From assembly GCA_030431055.1 (NCBI GenBank), contig JAUIJA010000006.1, positions 50,506 to 114,505 of the forward strand: a DNA stretch of 64,000 nt, given 5' to 3'. The notes beneath the pieces are model-generated. The model did not search any database, was not told where the DNA came from, and saw only the letters and a program-made list of their open reading frames with translations. The position numbers were made by a program, and so were the translations under genes. Source of the DNA: Bacteroidia bacterium. Lineage in GTDB: Bacteria > Bacteroidota > Bacteroidia > Flavobacteriales > Flavobacteriaceae. The first letter of the stretch is position 1. Each line of letters begins with the position of its first letter. Shown here one piece after another: positions 20,235 through 29,011 of this stretch.

Positions 20235-20264
20235 CTTCATTATTAATTTAAAATTTTTGAAATC

Positions 20265-21014
20265 ATGGCTAGAGTAAACAGCTTGGTTAAAATTGAAGGC
20301 ACGTTAGACAACTTGACCTTCTACAAAAGTGCAGAAGGGCACTTTGTGCGCACCAAAGGAGGTGTTAGCAAAAACAGAATTATGAATGACCCTGCTTTTG
20401 TGCGAACAAGAGAAAACGGAGCTGAATTTGGCAGTATTGCAAGTTCAGGAAAATTGTTGCGAAACAGTATGGGATCATTATTGGTAAAAGCGAAAGACCC
20501 TAAGTTGTCGAGTAGGCTTGTGAAGGTTTTGGGACAAATTAAGAACTTGGACACGGTTAGTGTTAGAGGTTCCAGAAATGTGGCTCAAGGTTTATTGGAT
20601 ACTAATGCTAAATTGCTGCTAAAGGGATTTGATTTTAACATTAAGGCTCCTTTGGGTAATGTTTTAAATGCAGCAATTAGTGTAGCACCGGCAACAGGAG
20701 AAGTTACTATTTTTCCCTTTAACCCTATGGAACAAATGCGAGCTGCTGAAGGAGCTACGCATTTTAGTCTTCAAGTTGGGTTTGTGAATTTGGATTTTGA
20801 AACGGGTCTTTCGGATTTAACTTTAAGTACTGAAGAAATTTATCCTTTAGTTCAAGGTGTTATTTCTCCTGTTTTAATTCCAAGTGCAGTAGCAACTGGA
20901 ACTGGTGTCAACTTTCATGTGTTGCTTATTGAGTTTTTTCAAGAAGTGAATGGAATCAATTATATGCTCAATAATGGGGCTTATAATGTCTTACATATTT
21001 TGGAAGTTCAGTAA
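20265..21014 (+). CDS. Conserved Bacteroidota protein of unknown function
   Basis: The 249-residue protein starts MARVNSLVKIEGTLDNLTFY and continues with a basic, Arg/Lys-rich N-terminal half (KGGVSKNRIMNDPAFVRTRE). The C-terminal half alternates hydrophobic strands and loops and looks all-beta. It has no signal peptide, lipobox or membrane helix. I recall similar N-termini in other Flavobacteriia proteins, but no function is established. It stands alone with its own promoter and terminator, in the repeat-rich gap between two polysaccharide gene blocks. Any link to polysaccharide synthesis is only positional. Confidence 0.7.
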   Translation: MARVNSLVKIEGTLDNLTFYKSAEGHFVRTKGGVSKNRIMNDPAFVRTRENGAEFGSIASSGKLLRNSMGSLLVKAKDPKLSSRLVKVLGQIKNLDTVSVRGSRNVAQGLLDTNAKLLLKGFDFNIKAPLGNVLNAAISVAPATGEVTIFPFNPMEQMRAAEGATHFSLQVGFVNLDFETGLSDLTLSTEEIYPLVQGVISPVLIPSAVATGTGVNFHVLLIEFFQEVNGINYMLNNGAYNVLHILEVQ

Positions 21015-21032
21015 TTTTAGTTGGTTTTTTTT

Positions 21033-21071
21033 AAAACTCCTTTTGCTTTTATGTGAAGGGAGTTTTTTTTT
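21033..21071 (+). terminator. Intrinsic terminator after the 249-residue gene
   Basis: aaaactcctt pairs with aagggagttt (one G-T wobble) across a loop of about 14 bases and is followed by a long T run. Confidence 0.8.
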
Positions 21072-21079
21072 GAGGTGTA

Positions 21080-21108
21080 AGAAGTGAATAGTGAGAAGTG
21101 AATAGGTC
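21080..21108 (+). repeat. GTGAGAAGTGA-type array, left copy
   Basis: The sequence gaagtgaatagtgagaagtg is made of short gtga-containing units of 7-8 bases. A reverse-complement version lies at 21366-21395, so the two bracket the palindromic element at 21212-21335. Related arrays flank the S23 gene at 47.4-47.9 kb. Confidence 0.6.
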
Positions 21109-21211
21109 ACAAACATATTTATTATATTCACAATTTTAGAAGCAATGCTTTACCTACAATCTTGTCATCCCGACTTTGGAGGGAACCCACTCGCTTAGTT
21201 TTCATAACAAC

Positions 21212-21335
21212 GGTTCTCGATTAGCTTCGCTCAATTCGGCATAGCCTCGGGTCAATTTTGTTCCATTGCATTCCACAAAGCCACTCGAACAGACGGTTTA
21301 GATTGCGTTTTATTTTTAAAATAGCATCGAGAACC
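21212..21335. repeat. Solo palindromic repeat element with 10-base terminal inverted repeats
   Basis: The 124-base element is bounded by ggttctcgat (21212-21221) and its perfect reverse complement atcgagaacc (21326-21335). Its interior has gttccattgcatt and ccactcgaacagacgg, which match the copies at 58711-58837 and 59416-59542 (gctccattgcatt, cactcgaactgacg). It has no coding potential. It looks like a miniature, non-autonomous member of that family. Confidence 0.75.
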
Positions 21336-21365
21336 TTTTAATTTGAAATTAAATTCTATTATTTT

Positions 21366-21395
21366 CTACTCACTCTTCACTCTTCAGTACTCACA
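21366..21395 (-). repeat. GTGA-type array, right copy (inverted)
   Basis: Reads ctactcactcttcactcttc on the plus strand, the inverse of the gtga units at 21080-21108. The pair encloses the palindromic element. Confidence 0.55.
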
Positions 21396-21677
21396 ACCTT
21401 CCCACATACTTGTCACCCTGTAAGGGTCTTACTCACTTAGTTTGTAGTTTCAAGTTGTTTCATTTAGTTAATGTTTCAAAAACACAAATCAGAGAAACCT
21501 TTTATAATAATTGCGACCTTCGCGTAAAACCTTGCGACCTTTGCGGTTAAGTTGCAGCACTATGTAGCACCAAGTTGAGTACAATGTTTCTCGAAGTTTT
21601 TTTGGAACACAGATCGAAGAAATTGGAGTATTCTTCTTAACTCTTAATTCTCAACTCAAAACTAATAACTAATAACC

Positions 21678-21711
21678 GACAACGGACAACAGACAACGGA
21701 CAACAGACAAC
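21678..21711. repeat. 7-base tandem repeat (gacaacN), five copies
   Basis: gacaacg and gacaaca alternate through five units. This is a simple-sequence repeat open to slippage; no function is evident. Confidence 0.7.
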
Positions 21712-21806
21712 CAAAAAACTCACATTCCCAACCAAAACAAATTACGGTTTCCCCGTTTAATAAGGTTATTAATTACCAAATTCCCTTAATTAATAAAAAT
21801 AAACTT

Positions 21807-21814
21807 TATTTTTG
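21807..21814 (+). promoter_or_regulatory. -7 element for the rmlB operon
   Basis: TATTTTTG fits TAnnTTTG, 36 bases before the rmlB ATG at 21851. It overlaps an alternative TTG start at 21812, which therefore cannot be used from this promoter. Confidence 0.55.
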
Positions 21815-21850
21815 CAAATTAAAGTCATTTACATTGTTAATTTCATAGCC

Positions 21851-22897
21851 ATGAAACACATACTCATAACTGGAGGAGCAGGATTTATCGGTTCACACGT
21901 GGTAAGAAGATTTGTTACACAATACCCCAGTTATCATATTTATAATTTAGATGCCCTCACCTATGCAGGAAATCTTGAAAATATAAAGGACATTGAAAAC
22001 AAACCCAACTATACTTTTGTAAAAGGAGACATCCTTGACGAAATATTTTTACAAGAATTATTTGAAAAGCACAGCTTTGATGGTATTATACACTTAGCTG
22101 CTGAGTCACATGTAGATCGTTCTATTACCGACCCATTAGCCTTTGTAAAAACAAATGTTATTGGAACTATGAACCTGATGAATGCTGCCAAAAAACAATG
22201 GCAAGGACAAAGCGAAGGAAAAAGATTCTACCACATTTCTACCGATGAAGTGTACGGAACATTAGGAGAAACGGGACTCTTCACAGAAACAACCCCTTAC
22301 GATCCTAACTCTCCTTATTCAGCCTCTAAAGCAGCTTCAGACCATTTTGTGAGGGCTTATGGAGAAACGTATGGTTTACCGTATGTAATTACCAATTGTT
22401 CTAACAATTACGGTCCCAACCATTTCCCAGAAAAGTTAATTCCACTTTTCATCCACAACATTATTGAGAAAAAACCATTACCCGTTTATGGGGACGGAAA
22501 ATATACACGCGATTGGCTGTTTGTAGTGGATCATGCCATTGCTATTGACTTAGTATTTCATGAAGGTAAAAACCAAGAAACCTACAACATTGGAGGATTT
22601 AACGAATGGCAAAACATCGACTTAGTAAAGCTTTTGTGCCAACAAATGGACAGCAAACTAGGTAGGCCAGCAGGAGAATCTGAACAACTAATCACTTATG
22701 TAAAAGACCGTCCAGGGCACGATTTACGTTATGCCATCGATGCTACAAAAATAAACAAAGAATTAGGGTGGAAACCCTCTGTAACCTTTGAACAAGGTTT
22801 GGCCAAAACTATCGATTGGTATTTATCCAATGAAGAATGGTTGAAAAATGTGACTTCTGGAGAGTATCAGAAGTATTATGAGGCGCAGTATAAATAA
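21851..22897 (+). CDS. rmlB: dTDP-glucose 4,6-dehydratase
   Basis: RmlB makes dTDP-4-keto-6-deoxyglucose. The 348-residue protein begins [20 protein letters not shown]. The frame extends 13 codons upstream to a TTG, but that lies on the promoter box and the ATG fits the family. Motifs include [11 protein letters not shown], the STDEVYGT catalytic triad segment, Tyr156 and Lys160 in [10 protein letters not shown], and [17 protein letters not shown]. It precedes rmlA. rmlC and rmlD are absent from the window, so the product probably goes to the VioA/VioB-like enzymes and not to rhamnose. Confidence 0.96.
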   Translation: MKHILITGGAGFIGSHVVRRFVTQYPSYHIYNLDALTYAGNLENIKDIENKPNYTFVKGDILDEIFLQELFEKHSFDGIIHLAAESHVDRSITDPLAFVKTNVIGTMNLMNAAKKQWQGQSEGKRFYHISTDEVYGTLGETGLFTETTPYDPNSPYSASKAASDHFVRAYGETYGLPYVITNCSNNYGPNHFPEKLIPLFIHNIIEKKPLPVYGDGKYTRDWLFVVDHAIAIDLVFHEGKNQETYNIGGFNEWQNIDLVKLLCQQMDSKLGRPAGESEQLITYVKDRPGHDLRYAIDATKINKELGWKPSVTFEQGLAKTIDWYLSNEEWLKNVTSGEYQKYYEAQYK

Positions 22898-22904
22898 AAA
22901 TCTT

Positions 22905-23774
22905 ATGAAAGGAATAATATTAGCAGGAGGTTCAGGAACTAGATTGCATCCATTAACAAAAGTAATTTCTAAACAATTATTACCTGTTTATGATAAACCT
23001 ATGATATATTATCCACTTTCAGTTTTAATGTTAGCCGGAATAAAAGAAATATTAATAATTTCAACACCTCATGATTTACCTAATTTCAAAAATTTATTTA
23101 GTGATGGAAATCAATTAGGTATAAAACTATCCTACGCAGAACAACCTTCACCTGATGGACTAGCACAAGCCTTTATAATCGGAGAAGAGTTTATTGGAAA
23201 AGAAGATGTTTGTTTAGTTTTAGGAGATAATATTTTTCATGGAGCAGGTTTACAAAAGATATTAAACGAGGCTGTAAAAACAGTAAATCAAGAGCGTAAA
23301 GCAGTTGTTTTTGGAAATTATGTAAGTGATCCTGAACGCTATGGTGTGGCAGAATTTGATGAAAAATTTAATGTAATTAGTATTGAAGAGAAACCGAAAA
23401 AGCCTAAATCAAATTATGCTGTTGTAGGGCTTTATTTTTATCCAAATTCTGTAGTACAAATTGCTAAAGAAGTTAAGCCTTCACATAGAGGAGAATTAGA
23501 AATAACATCTGTTAATCAAACCTACTTAGAGAAAGACAACTTGAAGTTACAAAAAATGAGTAGAGGATTTGCTTGGTTAGACACTGGAACTCACGAGTCT
23601 TTAACTGAAGCAACTGAATTTGTTAAAGCTGTAGAAAAACGTACAGGACTAAAAATTGCTTGTTTAGAAGAAGTAGCTGTTTTAATGGGCTATATTTCAA
23701 AAGGAGAACTTTCGCAAAATATTATAGGTTTAAAAGGGGATTATTACACATATTTAAATAAACTTTTTAAATAA
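22905..23774 (+). CDS. rmlA: Glucose-1-phosphate thymidylyltransferase
   Basis: RmlA makes dTDP-glucose from dTTP and glucose 1-phosphate. The 289-residue protein begins [18 protein letters not shown], with the nucleotide-binding GGSGTR signature, then [40 protein letters not shown] and [14 protein letters not shown]. The frame continues nine codons upstream to an ATG inside rmlB, but the ATG at 22905 gives the family N-terminus. It lies seven bases after rmlB. Confidence 0.96.
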   Translation: MKGIILAGGSGTRLHPLTKVISKQLLPVYDKPMIYYPLSVLMLAGIKEILIISTPHDLPNFKNLFSDGNQLGIKLSYAEQPSPDGLAQAFIIGEEFIGKEDVCLVLGDNIFHGAGLQKILNEAVKTVNQERKAVVFGNYVSDPERYGVAEFDEKFNVISIEEKPKKPKSNYAVVGLYFYPNSVVQIAKEVKPSHRGELEITSVNQTYLEKDNLKLQKMSRGFAWLDTGTHESLTEATEFVKAVEKRTGLKIACLEEVAVLMGYISKGELSQNIIGLKGDYYTYLNKLFK

Positions 23775-23777
23775 GTC

Positions 23778-25217
23778 ATGTCTTTAAAAAATCAAGCTTT
23801 ATCAGGAGTCTTTTGGTCGTCGATGCAACTTTTCGGTACTCAAGCAATAGGCTTTGGAGTTTCCTTGATTTTAGCACGATTATTATTACCTGCAGAGTTC
23901 GGTTTAATTGCTATGTTAGGTGTTTTTATTGGTTTAGGAACAACATTAATCAATAGTGGTTTAACAAATTCTTTAATTCGAACAGAAAATCTGGATGATG
24001 AAGATTTTTCAACTGTCTTTTTTTTTAATTTAGCTGGAAGTCTAATTATTTATATCATCATTTTTTTAGCTGCTCCGTTAATTGCAGATTTTTATGATCA
24101 AGAACTCCTAACAGTCATTGTTAGAGTTTATTGTATCACATTTATAATAAATGCTTTTTCAGCAATCCAAAATGCCAGACTTACAAAAATGTTAGATTTT
24201 AAAACCCAAATGAAAGTTTCTGTGCCTTCAATAATTATGGGAAGTATTGTTGGAGTATTTATGGCATACAATAATTATGGAGTATGGAGTTTGGTTTGGA
24301 GTGGAATTGTTCAGTCATTAGCCTCAACAATACAATTATGGTATTATTCTAAGTGGCGACCTTTATGGATTTTTAACCGTCAAAAATTTAGCTATCATTT
24401 TCATTATGGAGTAAAGCTTATGTTTTCAGGTGTATTAGATACATTATTTACAAATGCATATACTATTATAATTGGTAAGTTTTTTGCACCAGCACAAGTA
24501 GGCTTTTACAATCGTGCGGAAACCTTACAAATGCTACCTGTGGGTAATATAAGTTCGATAATAACAAAAGTATCTTTTCCATTATTCTCCACAATTCAAA
24601 ATGATGATGTGCGTTTAAAAAGTGCTTATAAGCGAATCATGCAAATGGTTATTTTTCTTGTTGCACCTACTTTAATTTTAATGTCTGTTTTAGCAGAGCC
24701 TTTATTCCGAATTTTATTTACGGAGAAATGGTTGCCAGCAGTTCCTTATTTTCAAATTCTTTGTTTCAATGGTATTCTTTATCCAATACACTCTTATAAT
24801 CTACAAATATTGAACGTAAAAGGACGAAGCGATTTGTTTCTAAAACTAGAAGTCATAAAAAAAATAATAGTAGTAGTGATTATTTTAGTAACTTTTCAAT
24901 TTGGTATTTATGGATTATTATATGGTAGTGTGATTGCGTCAATACTTGCTTTTTTCGTTAATACTTATTACAGTGGTAAATTCTTAAATTATCCAGCTTG
25001 GGAGCAAACTAAAGATTTATTACCTATCATTTTTTTAAGCCTTTTGATAGGTGGTTTAGTCTATTTTTTTGACCAACAATTGAAAACTATTTTTTTATAT
25101 GATTTAAGCCGATTAATATTTGGCGTATTACTAGGGGTTGCTTTATTTGCAATAGCAGCCTATATATTTAAAATGAGTTCCTTAAAGGAAATAATCGATA
25201 TAATTAAACGTAAATGA
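23778..25217 (+). CDS. Polysaccharide flippase, Wzx/WzxC-like
   Basis: This 479-residue integral membrane protein has about 12-14 helices and belongs to the MOP superfamily (polysaccharide transport branch). The N-terminus SLKNQALSGVFWSSMQLFGT and ARLLLPAEFGLIAMLGVFIG are typical of WzxC-type flippases. It would move undecaprenyl-linked repeat units across the inner membrane. It sits three bases after rmlA and one base before the aminotransferase gene. With the EpsG-like polymerase at 34354 it indicates a Wzx/Wzy pathway. Confidence 0.88.
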   Translation: MSLKNQALSGVFWSSMQLFGTQAIGFGVSLILARLLLPAEFGLIAMLGVFIGLGTTLINSGLTNSLIRTENLDDEDFSTVFFFNLAGSLIIYIIIFLAAPLIADFYDQELLTVIVRVYCITFIINAFSAIQNARLTKMLDFKTQMKVSVPSIIMGSIVGVFMAYNNYGVWSLVWSGIVQSLASTIQLWYYSKWRPLWIFNRQKFSYHFHYGVKLMFSGVLDTLFTNAYTIIIGKFFAPAQVGFYNRAETLQMLPVGNISSIITKVSFPLFSTIQNDDVRLKSAYKRIMQMVIFLVAPTLILMSVLAEPLFRILFTEKWLPAVPYFQILCFNGILYPIHSYNLQILNVKGRSDLFLKLEVIKKIIVVVIILVTFQFGIYGLLYGSVIASILAFFVNTYYSGKFLNYPAWEQTKDLLPIIFLSLLIGGLVYFFDQQLKTIFLYDLSRLIFGVLLGVALFAIAAYIFKMSSLKEIIDIIKRK

Positions 25218-25218
25218 T

Positions 25219-26301
25219 ATGATACCAGTAACAAAACCTTTTCTACCACCTCAAGAAGAGTATTCTAAATATCTGACCGGAATATGGCAACGTAACTGGT
25301 TGACTAATATGGGGCCTTTAGCGAGTGAATTAGAAATGAAATTAAAAGGACATTTGAATTTGAATCATTTGTTGTTTGTTACAAATGGAACAGTTGCTTT
25401 GCAAATGGCAATAAAAGCGTTAGATCTAAAAGGTGAAATTATTACAACTCCATTTTCATTTATAGCAACAACTAGTAGTATTGTTTGGGAAGGATGTCAG
25501 CCTGTTTTTGTTGACATAAATGAGGATTCTCTTAATATCGATGCAACTAAAATTGAGGCTGCTATTACAAAAAATACAACTGCAATTTTAGCAACACACG
25601 TATATGGAAATCCTTGTGATGTATTGGCAATTGAAAAAATAGCTAAAAAATTTAACTTGAAGGTTATCTATGATGGAGCCCATGCTTTTGGTGTTCAAAT
25701 AAAAGGGAAATCTATATTTGAATATGGTGATATTTCCACTTGTAGTTTACACGCTACTAAATTATATCATTCTATAGAAGGAGGATTGGTTTTTACTAAA
25801 GATACAGCTTTACTTAAAAAGCTAGCATATATTCGTAATTTTGGATTTGATGGTCCGGAAGCATTTGTTGAGCTAGGAATCAATGGAAAAAATTCTGAAT
25901 TTCATGCTGCCATGGGATTGATTAATTTAGATTATATTGCACAAATTAATCAAAAACGCAAAGTTTTAACTGAGCGATATGATGATAAATTAAAAACACT
26001 AAAAGCAAGACGACCTAGTTGGCATAATAATTCTAGTAATAATTATGCCTATTATCCAATTGTTTTTGAAAATGAAGAATTGATGTTAAAATGCATGGAG
26101 TATTTAAAGAGCAATGAAATCTATACTAGACGTTATTTTTATCCTTCACTAGCTAGTACTTTGCCTTATTTAGAACATCAAAATTTCGAAATTACAGACA
26201 AAATCGCAAAATGTGTATTATGTTTACCTATGTATCCTGATTTGAGTTTGGAGGAAGTGGATTTGATTTGTAGATTAATGTTGAGAATTCAAAATAATTA
26301 A
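25219..26301 (+). CDS. dTDP-4-keto-6-deoxyglucose aminotransferase, VioA-like (DegT family)
   Basis: The 360-residue PLP enzyme belongs to the DegT/DnrJ/EryC1 family. It has IPVTKPFLPPQEEY and WLTNMGPLASELE at the N-terminus, NGTVALQMAIKAL, TTPFSFIATTSSI, YDGAHAFGV, and the PLP lysine Lys181 in SLHATKLYHSIEGG. The opening and overall pattern closely resemble VioA, which makes dTDP-4-amino-4,6-dideoxyglucose. The rmlAB genes upstream and the acetyltransferase downstream support this. An alternative C3 aminotransferase (FdtB type) is less likely, because no 3,4-ketoisomerase gene is seen. Confidence 0.82.
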   Translation: MIPVTKPFLPPQEEYSKYLTGIWQRNWLTNMGPLASELEMKLKGHLNLNHLLFVTNGTVALQMAIKALDLKGEIITTPFSFIATTSSIVWEGCQPVFVDINEDSLNIDATKIEAAITKNTTAILATHVYGNPCDVLAIEKIAKKFNLKVIYDGAHAFGVQIKGKSIFEYGDISTCSLHATKLYHSIEGGLVFTKDTALLKKLAYIRNFGFDGPEAFVELGINGKNSEFHAAMGLINLDYIAQINQKRKVLTERYDDKLKTLKARRPSWHNNSSNNYAYYPIVFENEELMLKCMEYLKSNEIYTRRYFYPSLASTLPYLEHQNFEITDKIAKCVLCLPMYPDLSLEEVDLICRLMLRIQNN

Positions 26302-26303
26302 TA

Positions 26304-26936
26304 ATGTTAATAGTTGGAGCAAAAGGTTTTGCAAAAGAAGTTTTAGAAATTTTTTATCAAAAAAACGAATTGCGTAATTTGGTTTTTTTTGATAACGTTA
26401 ATAAAGATATAGGGATACATTTGTATGATCAATTCCCTATTCTTAAAAGTAAGAAAGAAGCTCAAAATTATTTTAATAAAGTTGATAAACGATTTACTAT
26501 CGGTATTGGAAACCCTAAATTAAGAAAAAGATTCTACGATGAATTCATTGAGCTAGGTGGAGCTTTTACTTCTACGATTTCAATAAATGCTGAAATAGGT
26601 AGTTATGGAGTCCACATCGAAAAGGGTTGTAATATTTTGGGTGGGGTTAAAATTTCTAACGATACTATAATAGGGAAAGGATGCATTATCTATTATAATA
26701 GCATAATTACTCATGATGTATTAGTGGGTGACTTTTGTGAAATATCTCCTGATGTTAAACTTTTGGGGAGATGTAAAATAGGAAATAGATGTCAACTTGG
26801 AGCAGGAAGTGTAGTGTTACCCAATATAGAAGTAGGAAATGATGTGGTTGTTGGTGCTGGAGCTGTTATTACTCAAAATTTGCCAGATAATTGTGTGGCA
26901 GTTGGAGTACCAGCAAAAATTATTAAACAATATTAG
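26304..26936 (+). CDS. Sugar N-acetyltransferase, NeuD/PglD family (VioB-like role)
   Basis: The 210-residue protein has an N-terminal Rossmann-like PglD domain (LIVGAKGFAKEVLEIFY) and a C-terminal left-handed beta-helix of hexapeptide repeats (GSYGVHIEKGCNILGGVKIS to VVVGAGAVITQNLPDNC). The likely catalytic base is His137 in SIITHDVLVG. Next to the VioA-like gene it probably acetylates the 4-amino group, giving dTDP-4-acetamido-4,6-dideoxyglucose. The assignment depends on context. It is flush with the next gene. Confidence 0.78.
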   Translation: MLIVGAKGFAKEVLEIFYQKNELRNLVFFDNVNKDIGIHLYDQFPILKSKKEAQNYFNKVDKRFTIGIGNPKLRKRFYDEFIELGGAFTSTISINAEIGSYGVHIEKGCNILGGVKISNDTIIGKGCIIYYNSIITHDVLVGDFCEISPDVKLLGRCKIGNRCQLGAGSVVLPNIEVGNDVVVGAGAVITQNLPDNCVAVGVPAKIIKQY

Positions 26937-28043
26937 ATGAAAGAAAGATTAAAGATTATTCATATTCATTCTGACCCAAAATTTATAATGGATATAGATG
27001 CAATGTATAACAATGTTGTTTTTGAAAATAAATTGATATATGTTGGAGAAGAAATTTATGATATTGAAAACAGCAGTTATATTGGAATTCAATTTAAACC
27101 TATAATTGAGAATATTGGACCTATAATTGAAGTATTGAAAAGATCTGATGTTGTTGTTGTGAACTTTCTTGATGAATACAAGTCGCAAATTGTTAACAAA
27201 ATTCCCAATAATATTAAAATTATATGGCGTTTTTTTGGCATTGAATTTTACTCGAGGAGACAAAATATGTTTTTGAGTGAACAAACTAGAAAAAATGTAA
27301 AGGAAGATTTAAGTGTAATAAAAAGGATTAGAATTTTTAAAAACAAAATTTATAATAAAAATGATGTAACTTTTTTTAAAGCCGTAAAAAGAATTGACTA
27401 TATAACGTCATTTTGTATTGAAGAATATGATCTTTTAAAAAGATTTTGGAAAATTCCAAAATTCTTAAAATTAAGCGTTGAATATGATGTTTTTATAAAT
27501 AAACAAGTTTCATATTCTAAAGAACCTAAAATAATATTAGGAAACAATAAGCATAATTTTAATAATCATATTGATTTAATAAACATTGTAAATAATTCTA
27601 CTAACACAGATGTTGATTTTTTAATGTTCTTTAGCTACGGTGGTGAAGGTGTTTATCAAAATAAAGTAAGAGATTTATCTTTACAAAACTCAAAAATTCA
27701 GCTAATTGAAAATTTTTTGCAAAAAGAAGATTTTGATAAAATTTATGAAAAATCATCTGCATTTGTTCATAATGGCTATAGGCAAATGGCATTAGGTAAC
27801 ATATTTACAGCGATTAGTTTTGGTTTAAAAGTTTATTTAAACGAGGATAATGTTATTTATAAATGGTTGACCAAAGAAGGATTATTAATTTCATCTATTA
27901 AAGAATTAGAAAATGACTTGAATAATAACAATTACGGTCTTACAAAAAGAGAAATTGATTTAAATATTGAAATGTATAAATCATTAATAGTAAATTATAA
28001 TGTAAAAAAATTTCAGGAAAACCTTTTAAAAATCATGGATTAG
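26937..28043 (+). CDS. WecF-like 4-acetamido-dideoxyhexose transferase (putative)
   Basis: This 368-residue protein resembles the WecF/RffT group (GT56), which transfers dTDP-4-acetamido-4,6-dideoxygalactose to a lipid-linked sugar. Supporting segments are the N-terminal HIHSDPKFI, the donor-region ILGNNKHNFNNHIDLI (compare the L-G-N-S turn of WecF), and NGYRQMALGNIFTAISFG near the C-terminus. It starts immediately after the acetyltransferase gene. In this context it would use the predicted dTDP-4-acetamido-4,6-dideoxyglucose. The fit is by eye and moderate; codon content is very A/T-rich. Confidence 0.65.
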   Translation: MKERLKIIHIHSDPKFIMDIDAMYNNVVFENKLIYVGEEIYDIENSSYIGIQFKPIIENIGPIIEVLKRSDVVVVNFLDEYKSQIVNKIPNNIKIIWRFFGIEFYSRRQNMFLSEQTRKNVKEDLSVIKRIRIFKNKIYNKNDVTFFKAVKRIDYITSFCIEEYDLLKRFWKIPKFLKLSVEYDVFINKQVSYSKEPKIILGNNKHNFNNHIDLINIVNNSTNTDVDFLMFFSYGGEGVYQNKVRDLSLQNSKIQLIENFLQKEDFDKIYEKSSAFVHNGYRQMALGNIFTAISFGLKVYLNEDNVIYKWLTKEGLLISSIKELENDLNNNNYGLTKREIDLNIEMYKSLIVNYNVKKFQENLLKIMD

Positions 28044-28088
28044 AGTAATTTACAAGATTTTATGTTTATTATCTAAATTTAATATCAA

Positions 28089-28997
28089 ATGAATAAAAAA
28101 AATAAAGCTAGTATAATAATTACAACCTATGATCGAAGTGGTTTTTTTCTAAATAGGGCAATAAATAGTGTTCTAAATCAAAAAACACTATATACTTATG
28201 AACTTATAGTCGTTGATGATAATGGTATTGGTACTCATGCACAAAAGCACACACAAATTCTTTTACAAGAGTATATAGAAAATAAACAAATCAAATATAT
28301 AGCTCACAAAGAAAATTTAGGTGCCTGTAAAGCAAGAAATAATGGTGTTGAAAATTCGAATGCTGATTTTATTTTTTTTCTCGATGATGATGATGAATTT
28401 TTACCAAATAAAATTCAGGTTCAGTTAGATTTTATGTTAGAAAATAATCATTTTGATGGTTGTTTATCAGCTTTCAAAAGGTATGAAAATGATTCTGAAA
28501 TTATTGCTAAATCTAATTATCCGGTAATTGGTGATTTTGTCAATTTTTCAATTCAAGGTAATTTTTTCACTCCAATGCTTTGTATTAAAAAAGAATCTTT
28601 AAAAAAAATAGGAGGATTTAAAGAAATAGATAGATTTCAAGATCGTTATTTGATGCTTCATGCATTAATAAACGGGCTTACATTTAAATGTATCAATGAA
28701 CCTTTATATATCATGTTTGAACATAATGGAGATAGGATTACAAATAAAAACAAAATAAAGACAATAAAATCATTAAATAAAATCAAAGGATTTATTGAGA
28801 ACTATAAAAATAAATTTTCTGATTTAGAGTGGAATGATTATTTGACTAAAGACCAAAGAAATAGAGGAATAGTTTATTATGTATCAAAAAAATATTTTAT
28901 TAGAGTAAAAGGATTTAAATTTTTTTTTAAAGCATTTTTTTTAAAAAAAGAAATGAGAGACTTAAAAATGATGATAAAGTGTATAATAAAGTTTTAA
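28089..28997 (+). CDS. Family 2 glycosyltransferase
   Basis: The 302-residue cytoplasmic GT-A enzyme starts KASIIITTYDRSGFFLNRAI. It contains IVVDDNG, NLGACKARNNGVENS, and the metal-binding acidic run FFLDDDDEFL. There is no membrane helix; the C-terminus is strongly basic (KKYFIRVKGFKFFFKAFF), suggesting contact with the inner membrane. Donor and linkage cannot be told from sequence. Confidence 0.88.
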   Translation: MNKKNKASIIITTYDRSGFFLNRAINSVLNQKTLYTYELIVVDDNGIGTHAQKHTQILLQEYIENKQIKYIAHKENLGACKARNNGVENSNADFIFFLDDDDEFLPNKIQVQLDFMLENNHFDGCLSAFKRYENDSEIIAKSNYPVIGDFVNFSIQGNFFTPMLCIKKESLKKIGGFKEIDRFQDRYLMLHALINGLTFKCINEPLYIMFEHNGDRITNKNKIKTIKSLNKIKGFIENYKNKFSDLEWNDYLTKDQRNRGIVYYVSKKYFIRVKGFKFFFKAFFLKKEMRDLKMMIKCIIKF

Positions 28998-29011
28998 TAA
29001 ATATTTGAATA

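Larger units (their letters stand above)
19556..20264. other. Gene-free AT-rich region with several repeats
   Basis: I see no credible gene in these roughly 700 bases. They hold an 11-base phased repeat array (19809-19874), a weak hairpin caacta/tagttg followed by T residues (20014-20038) that might be a terminator, a 19-base tandem repeat (20085-20122), and a promoter for the following gene (20207-20234). The rest is low-complexity A/T sequence. Confidence 0.6.
21072..21850. other. Repeat-rich gene-free region before rmlB
   Basis: No credible gene is seen in about 780 bases. The region is a patchwork of repeats: GTGA-type arrays in opposite orientation (21080-21108 and 21366-21395) around a palindromic element (21212-21335), and a 7-base tandem repeat (21678-21711). 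It also holds ggaacacagat at 21604-21614, which recurs at 19206-19216 after a T tract. The rmlB promoter lies at its end. Confidence 0.65.

Noticed and set aside
19349..21014. The small HTH-like gene and the 249-residue gene as a prophage or integrated element
   Set aside because: There is no integrase, no tRNA target, and no attachment-type direct repeats; the two genes have separate transcription signals.
21812..21850. N-terminal extension of rmlB to a TTG
   Set aside because: The TTG lies on the -7 promoter box, and the ATG at 21851 gives the exact family N-terminus.
26949..27284. Minus-strand open frame of 111 codons
   Set aside because: It is antisense to the WecF-like gene and consists of low-complexity Asn/Ile/Phe-rich sequence typical of a shadow frame.
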